Positions 35,574 through 44,892 are shown, counted from the stretch's first letter. The stretch is DNA of 64,000 nucleotides from Lysobacter alkalisoli (GCF_006547045.1 NZ_CP041242.1:3172001-3236000), one strand, 5' to 3'. A program made the numbers and translations. The notes: generated from the letters alone by a model not told the origin.

Positions 35574-36218
35574 CTACGGCTGCGGTTCGCACTCCAGTTC
35601 CTCGTGTCCGGGCGCACGGGCTGCGCTGCGGGCCTGCTCCGGGTCGAAGCGCGGTCCGGCCTCGACGTCGAACCAGACCCGCGGGGTGCCGCTGCCGATC
35701 GGCGCGGCACGGGCGGTGAAACCGCTCCCGGCCAGTGTCTCGACACGGCGGCGGGCGGCCTCCTCGGTACCGTAGCGGCCCAGCGCGATCGAGTTGGCTT
35801 CCACCCCGTCGCGGACCACGAACATGTCGCCGACCCCGGCCTCCGACAGTGCGCGCGCGGCCGCCTGCACCGCGTCGGGACCATCGAATGGCGGCATGTA
35901 GACCCGCCAGCCGCGGATCTCGCCATCGCCCTGCTGACGCGGCACGATGCGCTCGACCAGCGGCCCCAGCGCCGATCGTGCAACCGCGGCGGTGTCGTTG
36001 TCGAACGGGCCGAAGCTGAAGCAACGCAATGGCGCGTCGGCGTTTTCCTCCGCGACCGGGAGTTCGCCGGGTGCGACTTCGCTGACCAGTTGCAGCCGCG
36101 CGACCCCCAACGGCAGCGGCTCGGATGCGGCCGGCGCGGGATCGGAGCGGAAGATCCACCACGCGGCAACACCCAGGTTGAGGACGGCAAGGAAGACGAT
36201 CAGGGCACGGATCAGCAT
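35574..36218 (-). CDS. SPOR-domain membrane protein
   Basis: A 214-aa protein. An N-terminal signal anchor (IRALIVFLAVLNLGVAAWWIF) leads to a Pro/Ala spacer. The SPOR-like domain contains RCFSFGPFDNDTAAV, GWRVYMPPFDGPDAVQAAAR and VGDMFVVRDGV. SPOR domains bind denuded peptidoglycan at division sites. It follows coaX with a 9-bp gap, so birA-coaX-SPOR form one unit. Confidence 0.82.
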   Translation of the reverse strand: MLIRALIVFLAVLNLGVAAWWIFRSDPAPAASEPLPLGVARLQLVSEVAPGELPVAEENADAPLRCFSFGPFDNDTAAVARSALGPLVERIVPRQQGDGEIRGWRVYMPPFDGPDAVQAAARALSEAGVGDMFVVRDGVEANSIALGRYGTEEAARRRVETLAGSGFTARAAPIGSGTPRVWFDVEAGPRFDPEQARSAARAPGHEELECEPQP

Positions 36219-36227
36219 GCGGCGATT

Positions 36228-36989
36228 CTACTGGGCATGCCGCGAATGAGCATGCTCGACGCCGGCCCAGCACCCCAGCCCTTGCAGCACCAGCCCGGGC
36301 TCCCAGCGTGCCGCCGGCAGCATCGCGCGCAGGCGCTCTCCGCCGCCGCCATGCAGGTACAGCGTTGGCATTTCGCCAAGCAGATGCGTGGCCTCGGCCA
36401 GGCTGCGCCCGACCAACGCCAATGCAGCGCCATCGCAACCCGAAGCCAGCGCATCCTCGGTGTCGTCGGCGAATTCGCGATAGCGTCCGCCTTCGGCCGG
36501 CAGCTGCGAGGCGCGCGCATGCAGCGCCTCGCGCATCAACTCCGGCGACGGCGCGATGCGGCCGCCGCGATGCAGTCCCTCGCCGTCGAGCAGGTCGATT
36601 GTCAGCGCGGTGCCGACGCCGCAACACAGCGCCGGGCCGCCGCGTGCGTGCAGCGCGACCAGGGCCAGGAAGCGGTCGACGCCGAGCTTCTCCGGTCGTT
36701 CGTAGGCGATCCGCAAGCCACCGAACCGGCGCTGGGTGCACGCCCGCGAGATCCGCCCGCAACGCCGCGTGAGCGCATCGATCACCGCCGTGGTCAGCGA
36801 CGGCGAAGCGACGCTGGCCAGGTACGCGACTTCGATCCGCGCCGGCAACGCGACCTCCATCGCCGCGGCGACATCCTCGGCACTCGCGGCCTGGTGCGGA
36901 AGCGCCAACACCTCGCCGACCGTACCGTCATCGTGCAGCCGCGCGCACTTGAGCCGGGTATTGCCGAGATCGAACAACCAGACGCTCAT
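36228..36989 (-). CDS. coaX: type III pantothenate kinase
   Basis: First step of coenzyme A synthesis: it phosphorylates pantothenate. The protein is 253 aa. Motifs: FDLGNTRLKCARL (Asp7, phosphate-binding), DRFLALVALHARGG and CCGVGTALTIDLLDG. Complete. Its ATG overlaps the birA stop, so the two are coupled. birA-coaX is a common gene order. Confidence 0.93.
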   Translation of the reverse strand: MSVWLFDLGNTRLKCARLHDDGTVGEVLALPHQAASAEDVAAAMEVALPARIEVAYLASVASPSLTTAVIDALTRRCGRISRACTQRRFGGLRIAYERPEKLGVDRFLALVALHARGGPALCCGVGTALTIDLLDGEGLHRGGRIAPSPELMREALHARASQLPAEGGRYREFADDTEDALASGCDGAALALVGRSLAEATHLLGEMPTLYLHGGGGERLRAMLPAARWEPGLVLQGLGCWAGVEHAHSRHAQ

Positions 36990-37999
36990 GCCGATGCTCC
37001 TGCGGTTGCGCGGCGGACGCTGACCTCGCCCGAATGCACGCTGCGGGTTTCCCCACCGGCCAGCCTCACCCGCAACGCGCCGTCGCCCGCAAGGCCGAGC
37101 ACGACCGCTTCACGCTCGCCGGTTTCCGAATGCAGGATCACCGCGCGACCGGTCAGCACGTCGAGCGCTGCGTAACGGTCGAGGAAAGGGGCCAGACCGT
37201 CGGCGTCGAACGTGTCCAGCGCCGGCAGCCAGTGCGCGAGCACCGTCGCGGCAAGGCGGTTGCGGTCGCAGGCCGGACCGGCATCGAGCCCGGCAAGGTC
37301 GCACCACGGCTGGTCGATACACGGCGCGACCGCATCCCCCGCCGGCATGCGCACGTTCAATCCAAGTCCAATTACCGCATGCGCCGGGCCACCGTGCTCG
37401 CCGCCCCCCTCCACCAGCAACCCGCCCAGCTTGCGCAACACGCCGTCGGTCTCGACCACGATGTCGTTGGGCCACTTCAGCCGCGCCTGCTCCACACCCA
37501 GCGCATGCAGGGCCTCGACGGTGGCGACACCGGCCACCAGGCTCAGGCCGCCGAGCCGGGCCAGGCCGGCCTCGAAACGCCGGGCCAGCGACAGGTACAG
37601 GTGCGCCGCCAGCGGCGACACCCAGTCCCGGCCACGACGGCCGCGACCGCCGGTCTGGCGTTCGGCCAGCAGGGCCACGGCACCGCCTTCCAGTCCGGCC
37701 GCACCGCGGCGCAGCAGCTCGCTGTTGGTCGAGTCGATGCTCCAGGCCACTTCCAGCGCCTGTAGCCGGGCGCGCACGGCCGGGTCGATACCGGCCTCGA
37801 TCGCATCGGCATCAAGCAGATCCAGCGGTGTTGCCAGCGAATAGCCACGCCCCGGACGCGCCAGCACCGGCACCCCGGCCTCGCGCAGCGCCTGCACCCG
37901 CTTCCACACCGCCGCCCGGGTCTGGCCGGATTCGCGCGCCAGGGCGTCCCCGGACACGGGGCCGGCGCTCAGGCGCTGCAGCAGGGCGCGTTCATCCAC
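36986..37999 (-). CDS. birA: biotin-protein ligase / biotin repressor
   Basis: A 337-aa protein from GTG 37999, which has GGGAGG 7 nt upstream; a GTG at 38014 is possible. The N-terminal winged helix (ALARESGQTRAAVWKRVQAL) suggests DNA binding. The ligase domain has SIDSTNSELL, the biotin loop TGGRGRRGRDWVSP and LKWPNDIVV, and a C-terminal SH3-like domain ends it. It attaches biotin to carboxylases and may repress biotin genes, none of which are nearby. Confidence 0.93.
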   Translation of the reverse strand: MDERALLQRLSAGPVSGDALARESGQTRAAVWKRVQALREAGVPVLARPGRGYSLATPLDLLDADAIEAGIDPAVRARLQALEVAWSIDSTNSELLRRGAAGLEGGAVALLAERQTGGRGRRGRDWVSPLAAHLYLSLARRFEAGLARLGGLSLVAGVATVEALHALGVEQARLKWPNDIVVETDGVLRKLGGLLVEGGGEHGGPAHAVIGLGLNVRMPAGDAVAPCIDQPWCDLAGLDAGPACDRNRLAATVLAHWLPALDTFDADGLAPFLDRYAALDVLTGRAVILHSETGEREAVVLGLAGDGALRVRLAGGETRSVHSGEVSVRRATAGASA

Positions 38000-38193
38000 G
38001 GACCAGCCTCCCACGCAGGTTGTCGCCGGTTGCCGGCACAGCTATGAAAGATGCACGGAGAGGGGCGGCGCTTCTCATCGGCGGCATTATGCGCGACGGC
38101 CACCGTTGCCGCAGCGCAACAAAACATCCGTCACGAAATCACGCTATATTCGGCGTTTGCCGGAATCCGCCCGGCCTGTGGCAAGGACCCACC

Positions 38194-38478
38194 ATGCACC
38201 GGATCTGCCATTGCCTGACCGTCCTCGTTTTCGTCGCCGCGACCGCCGCGGCGCCGGTGCTTGCGCGCGATATCCAGCACAGCGGCCCGAACAGCGGCAG
38301 TTGCCCGGAAACGTCCCGGCTGGCCCAGGACAAGTCGGAGCCGACCCCGGACACGACCCCTGCCACGGTGCCGGAACGGGAGACCCGGGCCCGGCCCAGC
38401 GTGCACGGTGACGCACCCTCGAACGGGCGCCCGTCGCCGCGGCGCTGGCACAGCTTCCTGCCCGGCATGGTGCGCTGA
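38194..38478 (+). CDS. small secreted protein
   Basis: A 94-aa protein from ATG 38194 with aagga 7 nt upstream. The signal peptide ends VLA before RDIQHSGPNSGSCPE. The rest is Pro/Thr/Arg-rich and ends HSFLPGMVR. No known family. It ends 20 bp before the M90 protease start and may share its transcript. Confidence 0.55.
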   Translation: MHRICHCLTVLVFVAATAAAPVLARDIQHSGPNSGSCPETSRLAQDKSEPTPDTTPATVPERETRARPSVHGDAPSNGRPSPRRWHSFLPGMVR

Positions 38479-38498
38479 GCCCACCGCAAGAGGCGTAC

Positions 38499-39247
38499 TT
38501 GCTCGGTCTGTTCAAACGGCTGCGCCGCCCCCCCGGGCCCTGCCGCCCGATCTGTGGCGGGATGCATGCCACGGCCTGCCGTGGGTGCTCGCGCTGGACG
38601 AGACGCGCCAACAGCGCCTGGCGGCCTTGGTCTCGCGCTTTCTGCACGAGAAGACCATCACTCCGCTCGGCGACCTGACGCTGGACGAGACCGCACGCTG
38701 CCAACTCGCCGCACTGTGCTGTCTGCCACTGATCGAATTCGGCGCCGAGGGCCTGCATGGCTGGAGCCAGCTGATCGTCTACCCCGACGCGTTCCGGGTG
38801 AAACGCAACCATATGGACGCTGCCGGCGTACTGCACGAATGGCATGACGAACTGATCGGCGAAGCCTGGGAACAGGGTCCGCTGATCCTGTCCTGGGCCG
38901 ACGTGCAGGCCGATTGCGCCGACCCGCGTGCCGGCTTCTGCGTGGCCGCGCACGAGATGGCGCACAAGCTCGACGTGCTCGACGGCCTGCTCGACGGCAC
39001 CCCGCCGCTGCCGCGGCCGTGGCAACGCGAATGGGCGCGCGACTTCCAGACCGCCTTCGACGCCCTGACCGCCGCGGTCGATGCCGGCGAAGAGATCGCG
39101 ATCGACCCGTATGCTGCTGAGTGCCCCGAGGAATTCTTCGCGGTGGCTACCGAATACCACTTCAGCGACCCGGCGCTGCTGCGCGTGGAAATGCCAGCGG
39201 TGGCGAAGCATCTGCAGCGACTGTACGGGCCGCCACCGTTTGCCTGA
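38499..39247 (+). pseudogene. mtfA: MtfA-like M90 zinc peptidase, apparent one-base frameshift
   Basis: A TTG start (38499) with aagagg 5 nt upstream reads LLGLFKRLRRPP, a typical start for this family. The frame is then lost in a run of seven C (38528-38534). One more C would give RRPPRALPPDLWRDACHG and continue to the stop at 39247 (249 aa). Beyond the break the gene is intact: zinc motif AHEMAHKLDVLDG and the third ligand region FFAVATEYHF. E. coli MtfA acts on the regulator Mlc. A miscounted homopolymer is more likely than a dead gene. Confidence 0.75.
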
Positions 39248-39264
39248 CTCTTCGCAACTCCTGT

Positions 39265-39460
39265 CGTGTCGCGCACAACACGGAATCAGCTTTCCCGCCA
39301 ACTTGCCCAGACGCATCCGGGCAGGGCTTTGCAGGACCTTCCGAAACATGGATGTTTCGGATGAGCCTCCAAGGATGGATTTACGGCGTGTCCTGCAAAG
39401 CCCTGCCCGGATGCGTCCTCCGCAAACTTTCAAAGCAGATTCCGCGTTGCGCGCGACACG
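39265..39460. repeat. nested hairpin repeat, copy C3 (complete)
   Basis: Outer arms of 29 bp at 39265-39293 and 39432-39460 (three mismatches). Inner arms of 28 bp at 39310-39337 and 39390-39417 are perfect. The 52-bp core (39338-39389) has a hairpin ccgaaa..tttcgg with catggatg in the loop and ends tttacggcgt, as in copy C2. It lies between the convergent ends of the M90 peptidase and phoQ. Confidence 0.8.
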
Positions 39461-39463
39461 CCA

Positions 39464-40858
39464 CTACAACCCCGGCGGCAGCCTCACCTCGAACCGCGCC
39501 CCGCCCAACTCCTCCGAGCGCGACACCTCCAGCGTGCCGCGGTAGCTGCGCACCACGTCCTGCACCGTGGCCAGGCCGATGCCATGGCCCTGCACACGCT
39601 CATCGCCGCGCACCCCGCGCTGCAGGACGCGCTCGATCTTGTCCCCGGGAATGCCGGAACCATCATCGTCGACCGCCAGCAACAGGCCGGGGCGCCGGCT
39701 TGGTTCCGTTTCGCCCGGCTTGACCGTCAACAACACCCGCGAAGACGCCCACTTGAACGCATTCTCCAGCAGGTTGCCGAGCACCTCCTGCAGGTCGCCC
39801 GGCTCGCCGTAGAACGCGATGCCGGGATCGAGGTCGAACTCGCAGAACACACCCTTGGACGCGTAGATCTTCTCCAGGCTGCGCACGATCTGATCGGCAT
39901 ACGGCTCGATCTCCACCGGTGCGGCGAACAGCACATGGCCCGAGCGCGCGGCACGGCCGAGCTGGTAGGACACCAGATCGCTCATGCGCCGGACCTGGAT
40001 ATCGATCTCCTCGCGCAGCTCCTCGGCCGGGGCCTCCTCGGCAATGCGCGCGCGCAACACCGCCAGCGGCGTCTTCAGGCTGTGGGCGAGGTCGGCCATG
40101 GTGTTGCGCTGGCGCTCGAGGTTTTCGCGCTCGCTCTCGATGAAGGCGTTGATGCTCTCGGTCAGCGGTTCCAGTTCGCGCGGATGACGCCCGCTCATGC
40201 GCGAAAGCAGGCCACGCTGCACGCGCTTGAGCTCGTCGACCACGCGCTTGAGCGGACGCAGGCTCCAGCGCAGGATCAGCCCCTGCAGCAGCAACAGGAT
40301 CAGGCCTGCGCCGCCGAGGTAACGCCACAGCGCCTCGCGGAACACAGCGACCTGGCGGCCGAGCTGGGTCGTGGTCTCGAGGATGTAGATGGTGTACGGA
40401 ATCTCCTCGCCCACCTGCCCTACGTCATGGATCACACCGTAGCCGTAGCGATAGACCTCGCCGATACTGCCGTCCAGTTCGGTCACCGAAAGTCTCTTGT
40501 CGAAACTCTCCCCGCCCGGCTCGAGCATTTCGCCCGGCGGCAACTCGGGACCGACGGCCGAGGCCGAGTCCCAGCGCGAATGCTGCAACACCACTTCCGC
40601 GTACAGGCCGCTGCCAGGCATGTCGAAGCGCGGGTCGACCGCGTCGTAGGGCGGGATGTACTCGCCGTTGCGGGCGAACTCGCCCTTGCCGGCATAAGCC
40701 AGCGCATACCCCTTCAGGCGCTCGCGCAGGTTGCTCTCGGCGGTCTCAAGGAAGGCGCGGTCAAGCGCGTAGCCGGCCAGCGCCAGGAACGCGAGCAGGC
40801 CCAGGCTGGCCGCCAGCAGCTGGCGCGCCTGCAACGACCTCGGCTGCCCCCAGCTCAC
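39464..40858 (-). CDS. phoQ: PhoQ-like sensor histidine kinase
   Basis: A 464-aa inner-membrane kinase from GTG 40858, with GGGGAAT upstream. Two membrane helices (about 12-32 and 182-198) enclose a periplasmic sensor domain with acidic patches. A HAMP-like linker follows (RPLKRVVDELKRVQRG). The phosphorylated His259 is in DLAHSLKTPLAVLRARI. The ATPase has NLLENAFKWA, DDDGSGIP and GHGIGLATVQDV. PhoQ kinases sense low Mg2+ or cationic peptides. It is 425 bp from phoP, unusually far, and a repeat and a terminator hairpin lie between them. Confidence 0.88.
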   Translation of the reverse strand: MSWGQPRSLQARQLLAASLGLLAFLALAGYALDRAFLETAESNLRERLKGYALAYAGKGEFARNGEYIPPYDAVDPRFDMPGSGLYAEVVLQHSRWDSASAVGPELPPGEMLEPGGESFDKRLSVTELDGSIGEVYRYGYGVIHDVGQVGEEIPYTIYILETTTQLGRQVAVFREALWRYLGGAGLILLLLQGLILRWSLRPLKRVVDELKRVQRGLLSRMSGRHPRELEPLTESINAFIESERENLERQRNTMADLAHSLKTPLAVLRARIAEEAPAEELREEIDIQVRRMSDLVSYQLGRAARSGHVLFAAPVEIEPYADQIVRSLEKIYASKGVFCEFDLDPGIAFYGEPGDLQEVLGNLLENAFKWASSRVLLTVKPGETEPSRRPGLLLAVDDDGSGIPGDKIERVLQRGVRGDERVQGHGIGLATVQDVVRSYRGTLEVSRSEELGGARFEVRLPPGL

Positions 40859-40942
40859 GGGATTCCCCCGCCAGACGACAACTTCAGGGTCGCTATCGAG
40901 AGGAACACCTCCGGAAGGAGTCGCCGCCCTGAGGAAAGAAGA

Positions 40943-41098
40943 CGATTCTTTTCCCGATTGCGGGGGTGTTCGTAGGGAAGTCGGGGGTTGCGGAGAGTGG
41001 GCCAGGAGGGTCGACGCCCCGCCTTTGAAGCATGGAACGCCGATCGGCGGGCGGCGGCTGCATCCGAAGTCGCTTCCCCGCCAATCGGAGAAGAATCG
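40943..41098. repeat. hairpin repeat between phoP and phoQ
   Basis: Imperfect 23-bp arms at 40943-40965 and 41076-41098 (cgattctt...gcgggg and its near complement) enclose about 110 bp. The interior has further GC-rich pairs. No gene is present. It separates two genes that normally sit close together. Confidence 0.55.
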
Positions 41099-41211
41099 AA
41101 AAAACAGCCATTGGAAACAAGGTTTGGCATACGGCGACAGCTTACCGGCGCGGCGGCCCGGCTTGCACCGGAAGGGGAATCGCACGGCGGAGTGCGTCGT
41201 GGAAATGAAAA

Positions 41212-41244
41212 GGCGCGGACAAGGGCCGAAACCCTGTCCGCGCC
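41212..41244 (-). terminator. terminator downstream of phoP
   Basis: A 13-bp stem (ggcgcggaca-ggg with one bulge) is followed on the minus strand by ccttttcattt. It lies 39-71 bp after the phoP stop. It would end phoP messages before phoQ. Confidence 0.6.
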
Positions 41245-41282
41245 CATCGGCAGTGGTCCGTCAAAGGAAGAGCCGGGGATCG

Positions 41283-41966
41283 CTACTCCCCGCTGCGCGG
41301 GATTGCGAAGCGGTAGCCGCGGCCACGCACGGTCTCGATCGGCTTGAGCGCGCTCTCCGGATCGAGCTTCTTGCGCAGGCGGCCGATGAAGACCTCCAGC
41401 ACGTTGGAGTCGCGATCGAAGTCCTGCTGGTAGATGTGCTCGGTCAGGTCGGCCTTCGAGACCAGTTCGCCGGCATGCATCATCAGGTATTCGAGCACCT
41501 TGTACTCGTAGCTGGTCAGGTCGACGTTCTGGCCTTCGACGCTGACCGTCTGCGCGGCCAGGTCCAAGGTCACCGGCCCGCATTCCAGGGTCGGCTTGCT
41601 CCAGCCGGCGGCGCGGCGCACCAACGCGTTGATGCGCGCCAGCAACTCCTCGACGTGGAATGGTTTCACCAGGTAGTCGTCGGCGCCATGCTTGAGCCCC
41701 TCGACCTTGTCCTGCCAGCTCGAACGCGCGGTCAGGATCAGGATCGGGAACTTCTTGCCCTCGTCGCGCAACGCCTTGATCAGCTCCATGCCCGACATCT
41801 TGGGCAGGCCGAGATCGATGATGCCGAGGTCGAATGGCACCTCGCGGCCCATGTACAGCCCTTCCTCGCCGTCCTGGGCGGCATCGACCGCGTAGCCGTC
41901 ACGCTTGAGGCGGGCGGCCAGGGTTTCGCGCAGGGGGGCTTCGTCTTCTACAAGCAGGATTCGCAT
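41283..41966 (-). CDS. phoP: PhoP-like OmpR-family response regulator
   Basis: A 227-aa two-domain regulator. Start MRILLVEDEAPLRETL, from ATG 41966; the frame extends upstream without homology. Receiver: phosphorylation site Asp51 in GIIDLGLPKMSG, with TARSSWQDKVEGLKHGADDY and KPFHVEELLARI. The winged-helix DNA-binding domain has LTSYEYKVLEYLMMHAG and SNVLEVFIGRLRKKLD. In related plant and animal pathogens PhoP controls acid and Mg2+ responses. It is second in the order PepSY-phoP-phoQ. Confidence 0.92.
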   Translation of the reverse strand: MRILLVEDEAPLRETLAARLKRDGYAVDAAQDGEEGLYMGREVPFDLGIIDLGLPKMSGMELIKALRDEGKKFPILILTARSSWQDKVEGLKHGADDYLVKPFHVEELLARINALVRRAAGWSKPTLECGPVTLDLAAQTVSVEGQNVDLTSYEYKVLEYLMMHAGELVSKADLTEHIYQQDFDRDSNVLEVFIGRLRKKLDPESALKPIETVRGRGYRFAIPRSGE

Positions 41967-42044
41967 GGGAACTCCATTCGGGGAACTCCGTGGGTGGAAG
42001 GACCGCAACAAGCCGGTCCGGGCGCTGCCTACACCTTAGTCGCT

Positions 42045-42416
42045 TCAGTCGTCGTCATCACGTGTACGACGCGGATCAGGGCGGCTGGGCAGCTGGCGCG
42101 GCTGGCGCGTGGAGCTCGGGTCGTCCATGAATACACGAACGCGTCCCTGTTGATCGACGACCTTGACACGGCTGACGTCGCGGCCGTCGAACGGCACGCG
42201 CTCAGCGCTCAGGACCCGGCCACCGGTACGCCGTTCGACCCGGCGCACGGCATCGCTCAGGGCACGCTGGTCGTCGCCACGGCTGTGGCGGACCTGCGGC
42301 GATTCCCGGCTCACCTTGTCCGGCGGGCCACCCTTCTGGGCCATGGCCTCACCCGCCACCACGGCAGCCGCGACCAGCAGAACCAGGGCAGTGGTACGAA
42401 CGAGCAGGCTGGGCAT
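42045..42416 (-). CDS. PepSY-domain secreted protein
   Basis: A 123-aa protein from ATG 42416. The signal peptide ends AMA. The PepSY-like unit is ALSDAVRRVERRTGGRVLS followed by RDVSRVKVVDQQGRVRV. The C-terminus is Asp/Arg-rich. It lies 78 bp upstream of phoP on the same strand, a gene order seen in relatives. PepSY proteins can inhibit proteases or modulate two-component signalling; here a link to PhoPQ is inferred from position. Confidence 0.7.
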   Translation of the reverse strand: MPSLLVRTTALVLLVAAAVVAGEAMAQKGGPPDKVSRESPQVRHSRGDDQRALSDAVRRVERRTGGRVLSAERVPFDGRDVSRVKVVDQQGRVRVFMDDPSSTRQPRQLPSRPDPRRTRDDDD

Positions 42417-42660
42417 GGGTCTCCGGTCGGATCGGAACAGGGGACAGCAGGCGGGCGGGAGCCGTTGTGCAGGGAGCGTCAAGATGACACCGCAGGGGCA
42501 TTCTCTGAACAAGGCGGTGAATCCGGTCTGAACTTTTCCGCCCCCCGATGCGCCCCATTCAGCCATGTACCGGCGGCCGCCGCAAGCACCCATGGAAATC
42601 GCGTGCTGGCGCAGCAAGTCCTTGACCGGATTCACAAAATCCAGACCCGCTCTGAAAACA

Positions 42661-43593
42661 TCAGTAGATTTCGCCGACACAGCAACGCAACGACCCGCCA
42701 GCGGCCTCGATCGTATCCAGCGCCACGGTCTCGATGCGGAACCCCGCCGCCTGCAGCCGCTCGTGCTGCGGCGAAACCAGCGCCTGCCCGGCCCGCGTAC
42801 TCATCCATACGGTGTCGCCCAATGCGATCGCATTGCCGGCAAACGCCGCCCGCTCCGCTGCCGACAGCCGCACCGTGTGCGGTACGTACAACGAGGCGAT
42901 CGCGTCGGCGGTGGCCGGATCGGCGAAACCGTCAGGGCACACCAGCAGCGCCCGTCCGGCCAGCACGGACAGGACGACATTGGCGTGATATTCGCCCGGG
43001 GCGAGATCGAACATCAGGGTCGCGCGCAGGCCGAAGGCGTCGTGCATGAGCCGGGCGCCTGCCTCGTCACAGCGCTCGGACAGGCCACAGAAGCCGAGCC
43101 CGCGGGCGCGGTCGATGACCAGCGAACCGGTCAGTTCGCACGGATGCAGCTGTCCGGACAGGTCGTGCAGACGGTAACCGAGCACGTCGGTGAAGAAGCC
43201 GCGGATGTCGTCGCGGATCGCCTCGCGCCGGCGTACCGGATGGCGCATGCGGCCGATGATCACCCGGCCCGCGCCGCCGCCGGCCGCATCCGGATGAGCG
43301 GTCGCGAACACGTTGTTCGGGAACACCGCATCCGGCGTGGCCGGGTCGCCGGCGAAGCAGATCGTCGGCAGGCAGCGCGACAGCGCGCGATGCAGCCCGC
43401 GGTGTTCGTCGAGCGCGCACGCCGGGTCGAAGGCCGGGGCGTCGGCCATGTAGATGTTGTCGCGCGCGGATTCGTCGGCGCGGGCGAAGCCGTCCGGCGA
43501 AACCAGGAACGCGGCGCGGGCAGTGGCGGGGCCGAAGTCCGGCGCGCTGCCGTGAGCGAAGCGCAGGAAGGCGTCGGTGTCGCGGGTGATCAT
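42661..43593 (-). CDS. CtlX-like guanidino-group hydrolase
   Basis: A 310-aa protein from ATG 43593, 10 bp after the dusA stop. It belongs to the arginine deiminase/amidinotransferase superfamily (beta/alpha propeller). Motifs: AVFPNNVFATAHPD, CELTGSLVIDRARG, GEYHANVVLSVLAG with the catalytic His, and SLRCCVGEIY with the catalytic Cys at the end. The group includes citrulline hydrolases (CtlX) and dimethylarginine hydrolases. Which substrate is used cannot be told; arginase is 8 kb away. Confidence 0.8.
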   Translation of the reverse strand: MITRDTDAFLRFAHGSAPDFGPATARAAFLVSPDGFARADESARDNIYMADAPAFDPACALDEHRGLHRALSRCLPTICFAGDPATPDAVFPNNVFATAHPDAAGGGAGRVIIGRMRHPVRRREAIRDDIRGFFTDVLGYRLHDLSGQLHPCELTGSLVIDRARGLGFCGLSERCDEAGARLMHDAFGLRATLMFDLAPGEYHANVVLSVLAGRALLVCPDGFADPATADAIASLYVPHTVRLSAAERAAFAGNAIALGDTVWMSTRAGQALVSPQHERLQAAGFRIETVALDTIEAAGGSLRCCVGEIY

Positions 43594-43603
43594 GGGCCGT
43601 GGC

Positions 43604-44656
43604 TCAAGCCGGCTGGCGGTCGCTGTCGTGCGCCGTGGCGAACGACTCGGTGATCGCGATCGCCCGTTCGACCAGCGACCAGTCGGCACCGGGCTTGTGC
43701 GCGCCCTCGCTCAGCACCTGCCGGAACGCACGGCCGCCGCGCTCGTTGGCGAACAGGCCGAGCAGGTGGCGGGTGATGTGCTTTAGAAACACCCCACGCT
43801 CCAGTTGTGCCTCGACATAGGGCCGCAGCGCGCGCAGCAGCTCGGCGCGCGGCTTCACTTCACCCCCGAACCAGGCCACGTCGAGCCGGTGCAGCAGATA
43901 CGGCGTGTGATAGGCGGCGCGACCCAGCATGGCGCCGTCGGCATGGTTCAAGTGCGCGGCCGCCTCGCCGGCATCGGCGATACCGCCGTTGACCACCACC
44001 TGCAGGTCCGGCCGCTCGCGCTTGAGCCGGTACGCCCAGTCGTAGCGCAGCGGCGGCACCTCTCGGTTCTCCTTCGGGCTCAAGCCCTGCAGCCAGGCAT
44101 TGCGCGCGTGGACCACGAACATGCCGCAGCCGGCATCGGCGACGATGTCGATGAAGGCGCGGAAGCAGTCGTAGTCGTGGTCATCGTCGACCCCGAGCCG
44201 GCATTTCACCGTCACCGGAACATCCCGCCCCGAAGCCGTGCACGCCGCGACCATCGCCGCGACCGAATCGGCCACCAGCGCCGGCTCGCGCATCAGGCAG
44301 GCGCCGAAGCGCCCGGCCTGGACCCGGTCGGACGGACAACCGCAGTTGAGGTTGATCTCGTCATAGCCCCAGTCGGCACCGATCCGGGCCGCCTGCGCCA
44401 GCAACTCCGGCTCGCTGCCACCCAGTTGCAGCGCGACCGGATGCTCGGACGCATCCATGCCCAGCAGGCGCTCGCGATCGCCATGGATCACCGCGTTGGC
44501 GTGCACCATCTCCGTATACAGCCGCGCATGCGGCGCCAGCAGGCGATGGAAGACCCGGCAATGCGAGTCCGTCCAATCCATCATCGGGGCGACGGACAGG
44601 CGTAGCGCCGCGGGATCGATACGTGGACTGGCTGCAGGCTGGCTTGGGGAGGTCAT
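43604..44656 (-). CDS. dusA: tRNA-dihydrouridine synthase A
   Basis: An FMN enzyme that reduces uridines 20/20a in tRNA. The protein is 350 aa from ATG 44656 (GTG 44665 also possible). Motifs: SVAPMMDWTDSHCR, GGSEPELL, NLNCGCPSDRVQAG with the catalytic Cys, and VNGGIADAG. Complete. The first 18 codons upstream of the 32-bp repeat (44571-44602) appear to come from the island side, because another dusA 5' end with the same repeat lies at 48901-49011. The enzyme should still be functional. Confidence 0.95.
   Translation of the reverse strand: MTSPSQPAASPRIDPAALRLSVAPMMDWTDSHCRVFHRLLAPHARLYTEMVHANAVIHGDRERLLGMDASEHPVALQLGGSEPELLAQAARIGADWGYDEINLNCGCPSDRVQAGRFGACLMREPALVADSVAAMVAACTASGRDVPVTVKCRLGVDDDHDYDCFRAFIDIVADAGCGMFVVHARNAWLQGLSPKENREVPPLRYDWAYRLKRERPDLQVVVNGGIADAGEAAAHLNHADGAMLGRAAYHTPYLLHRLDVAWFGGEVKPRAELLRALRPYVEAQLERGVFLKHITRHLLGLFANERGGRAFRQVLSEGAHKPGADWSLVERAIAITESFATAHDSDRQPA
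44571..44602. repeat. attachment-like direct repeat, left copy (in dusA)
   Basis: These 32 bases (beginning gtccaatccatcatcggggc) are identical to 48926-48957. They encode RLSVAPMMDWT on the minus strand, a conserved part of DusA. A perfect 32-bp direct repeat within the 5' part of a gene known as an integration target is what site-specific insertion leaves. Confidence 0.8.
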
Positions 44657-44892
44657 GGTCGACACAACGGGATGACAGGGACCCGGAAGTCCACATTCTC
44701 CCCGGTTGCGCGCTGCGGGTCGAATCGGGCTGGAACATGAACTCGACCCATTTTTTCTGGTTCTTCTTCCATGTGAGGGGGGCTCGCCTTCAGCGAAGGC
44801 GTGGGCGCTGCCGCTTGCGTTCGATCGCCGGTTCTCGCTGCTACCTGGCTGTCTCGACGCGACCTGCCGGCCCTCCCCGGGATTCCATCTTT

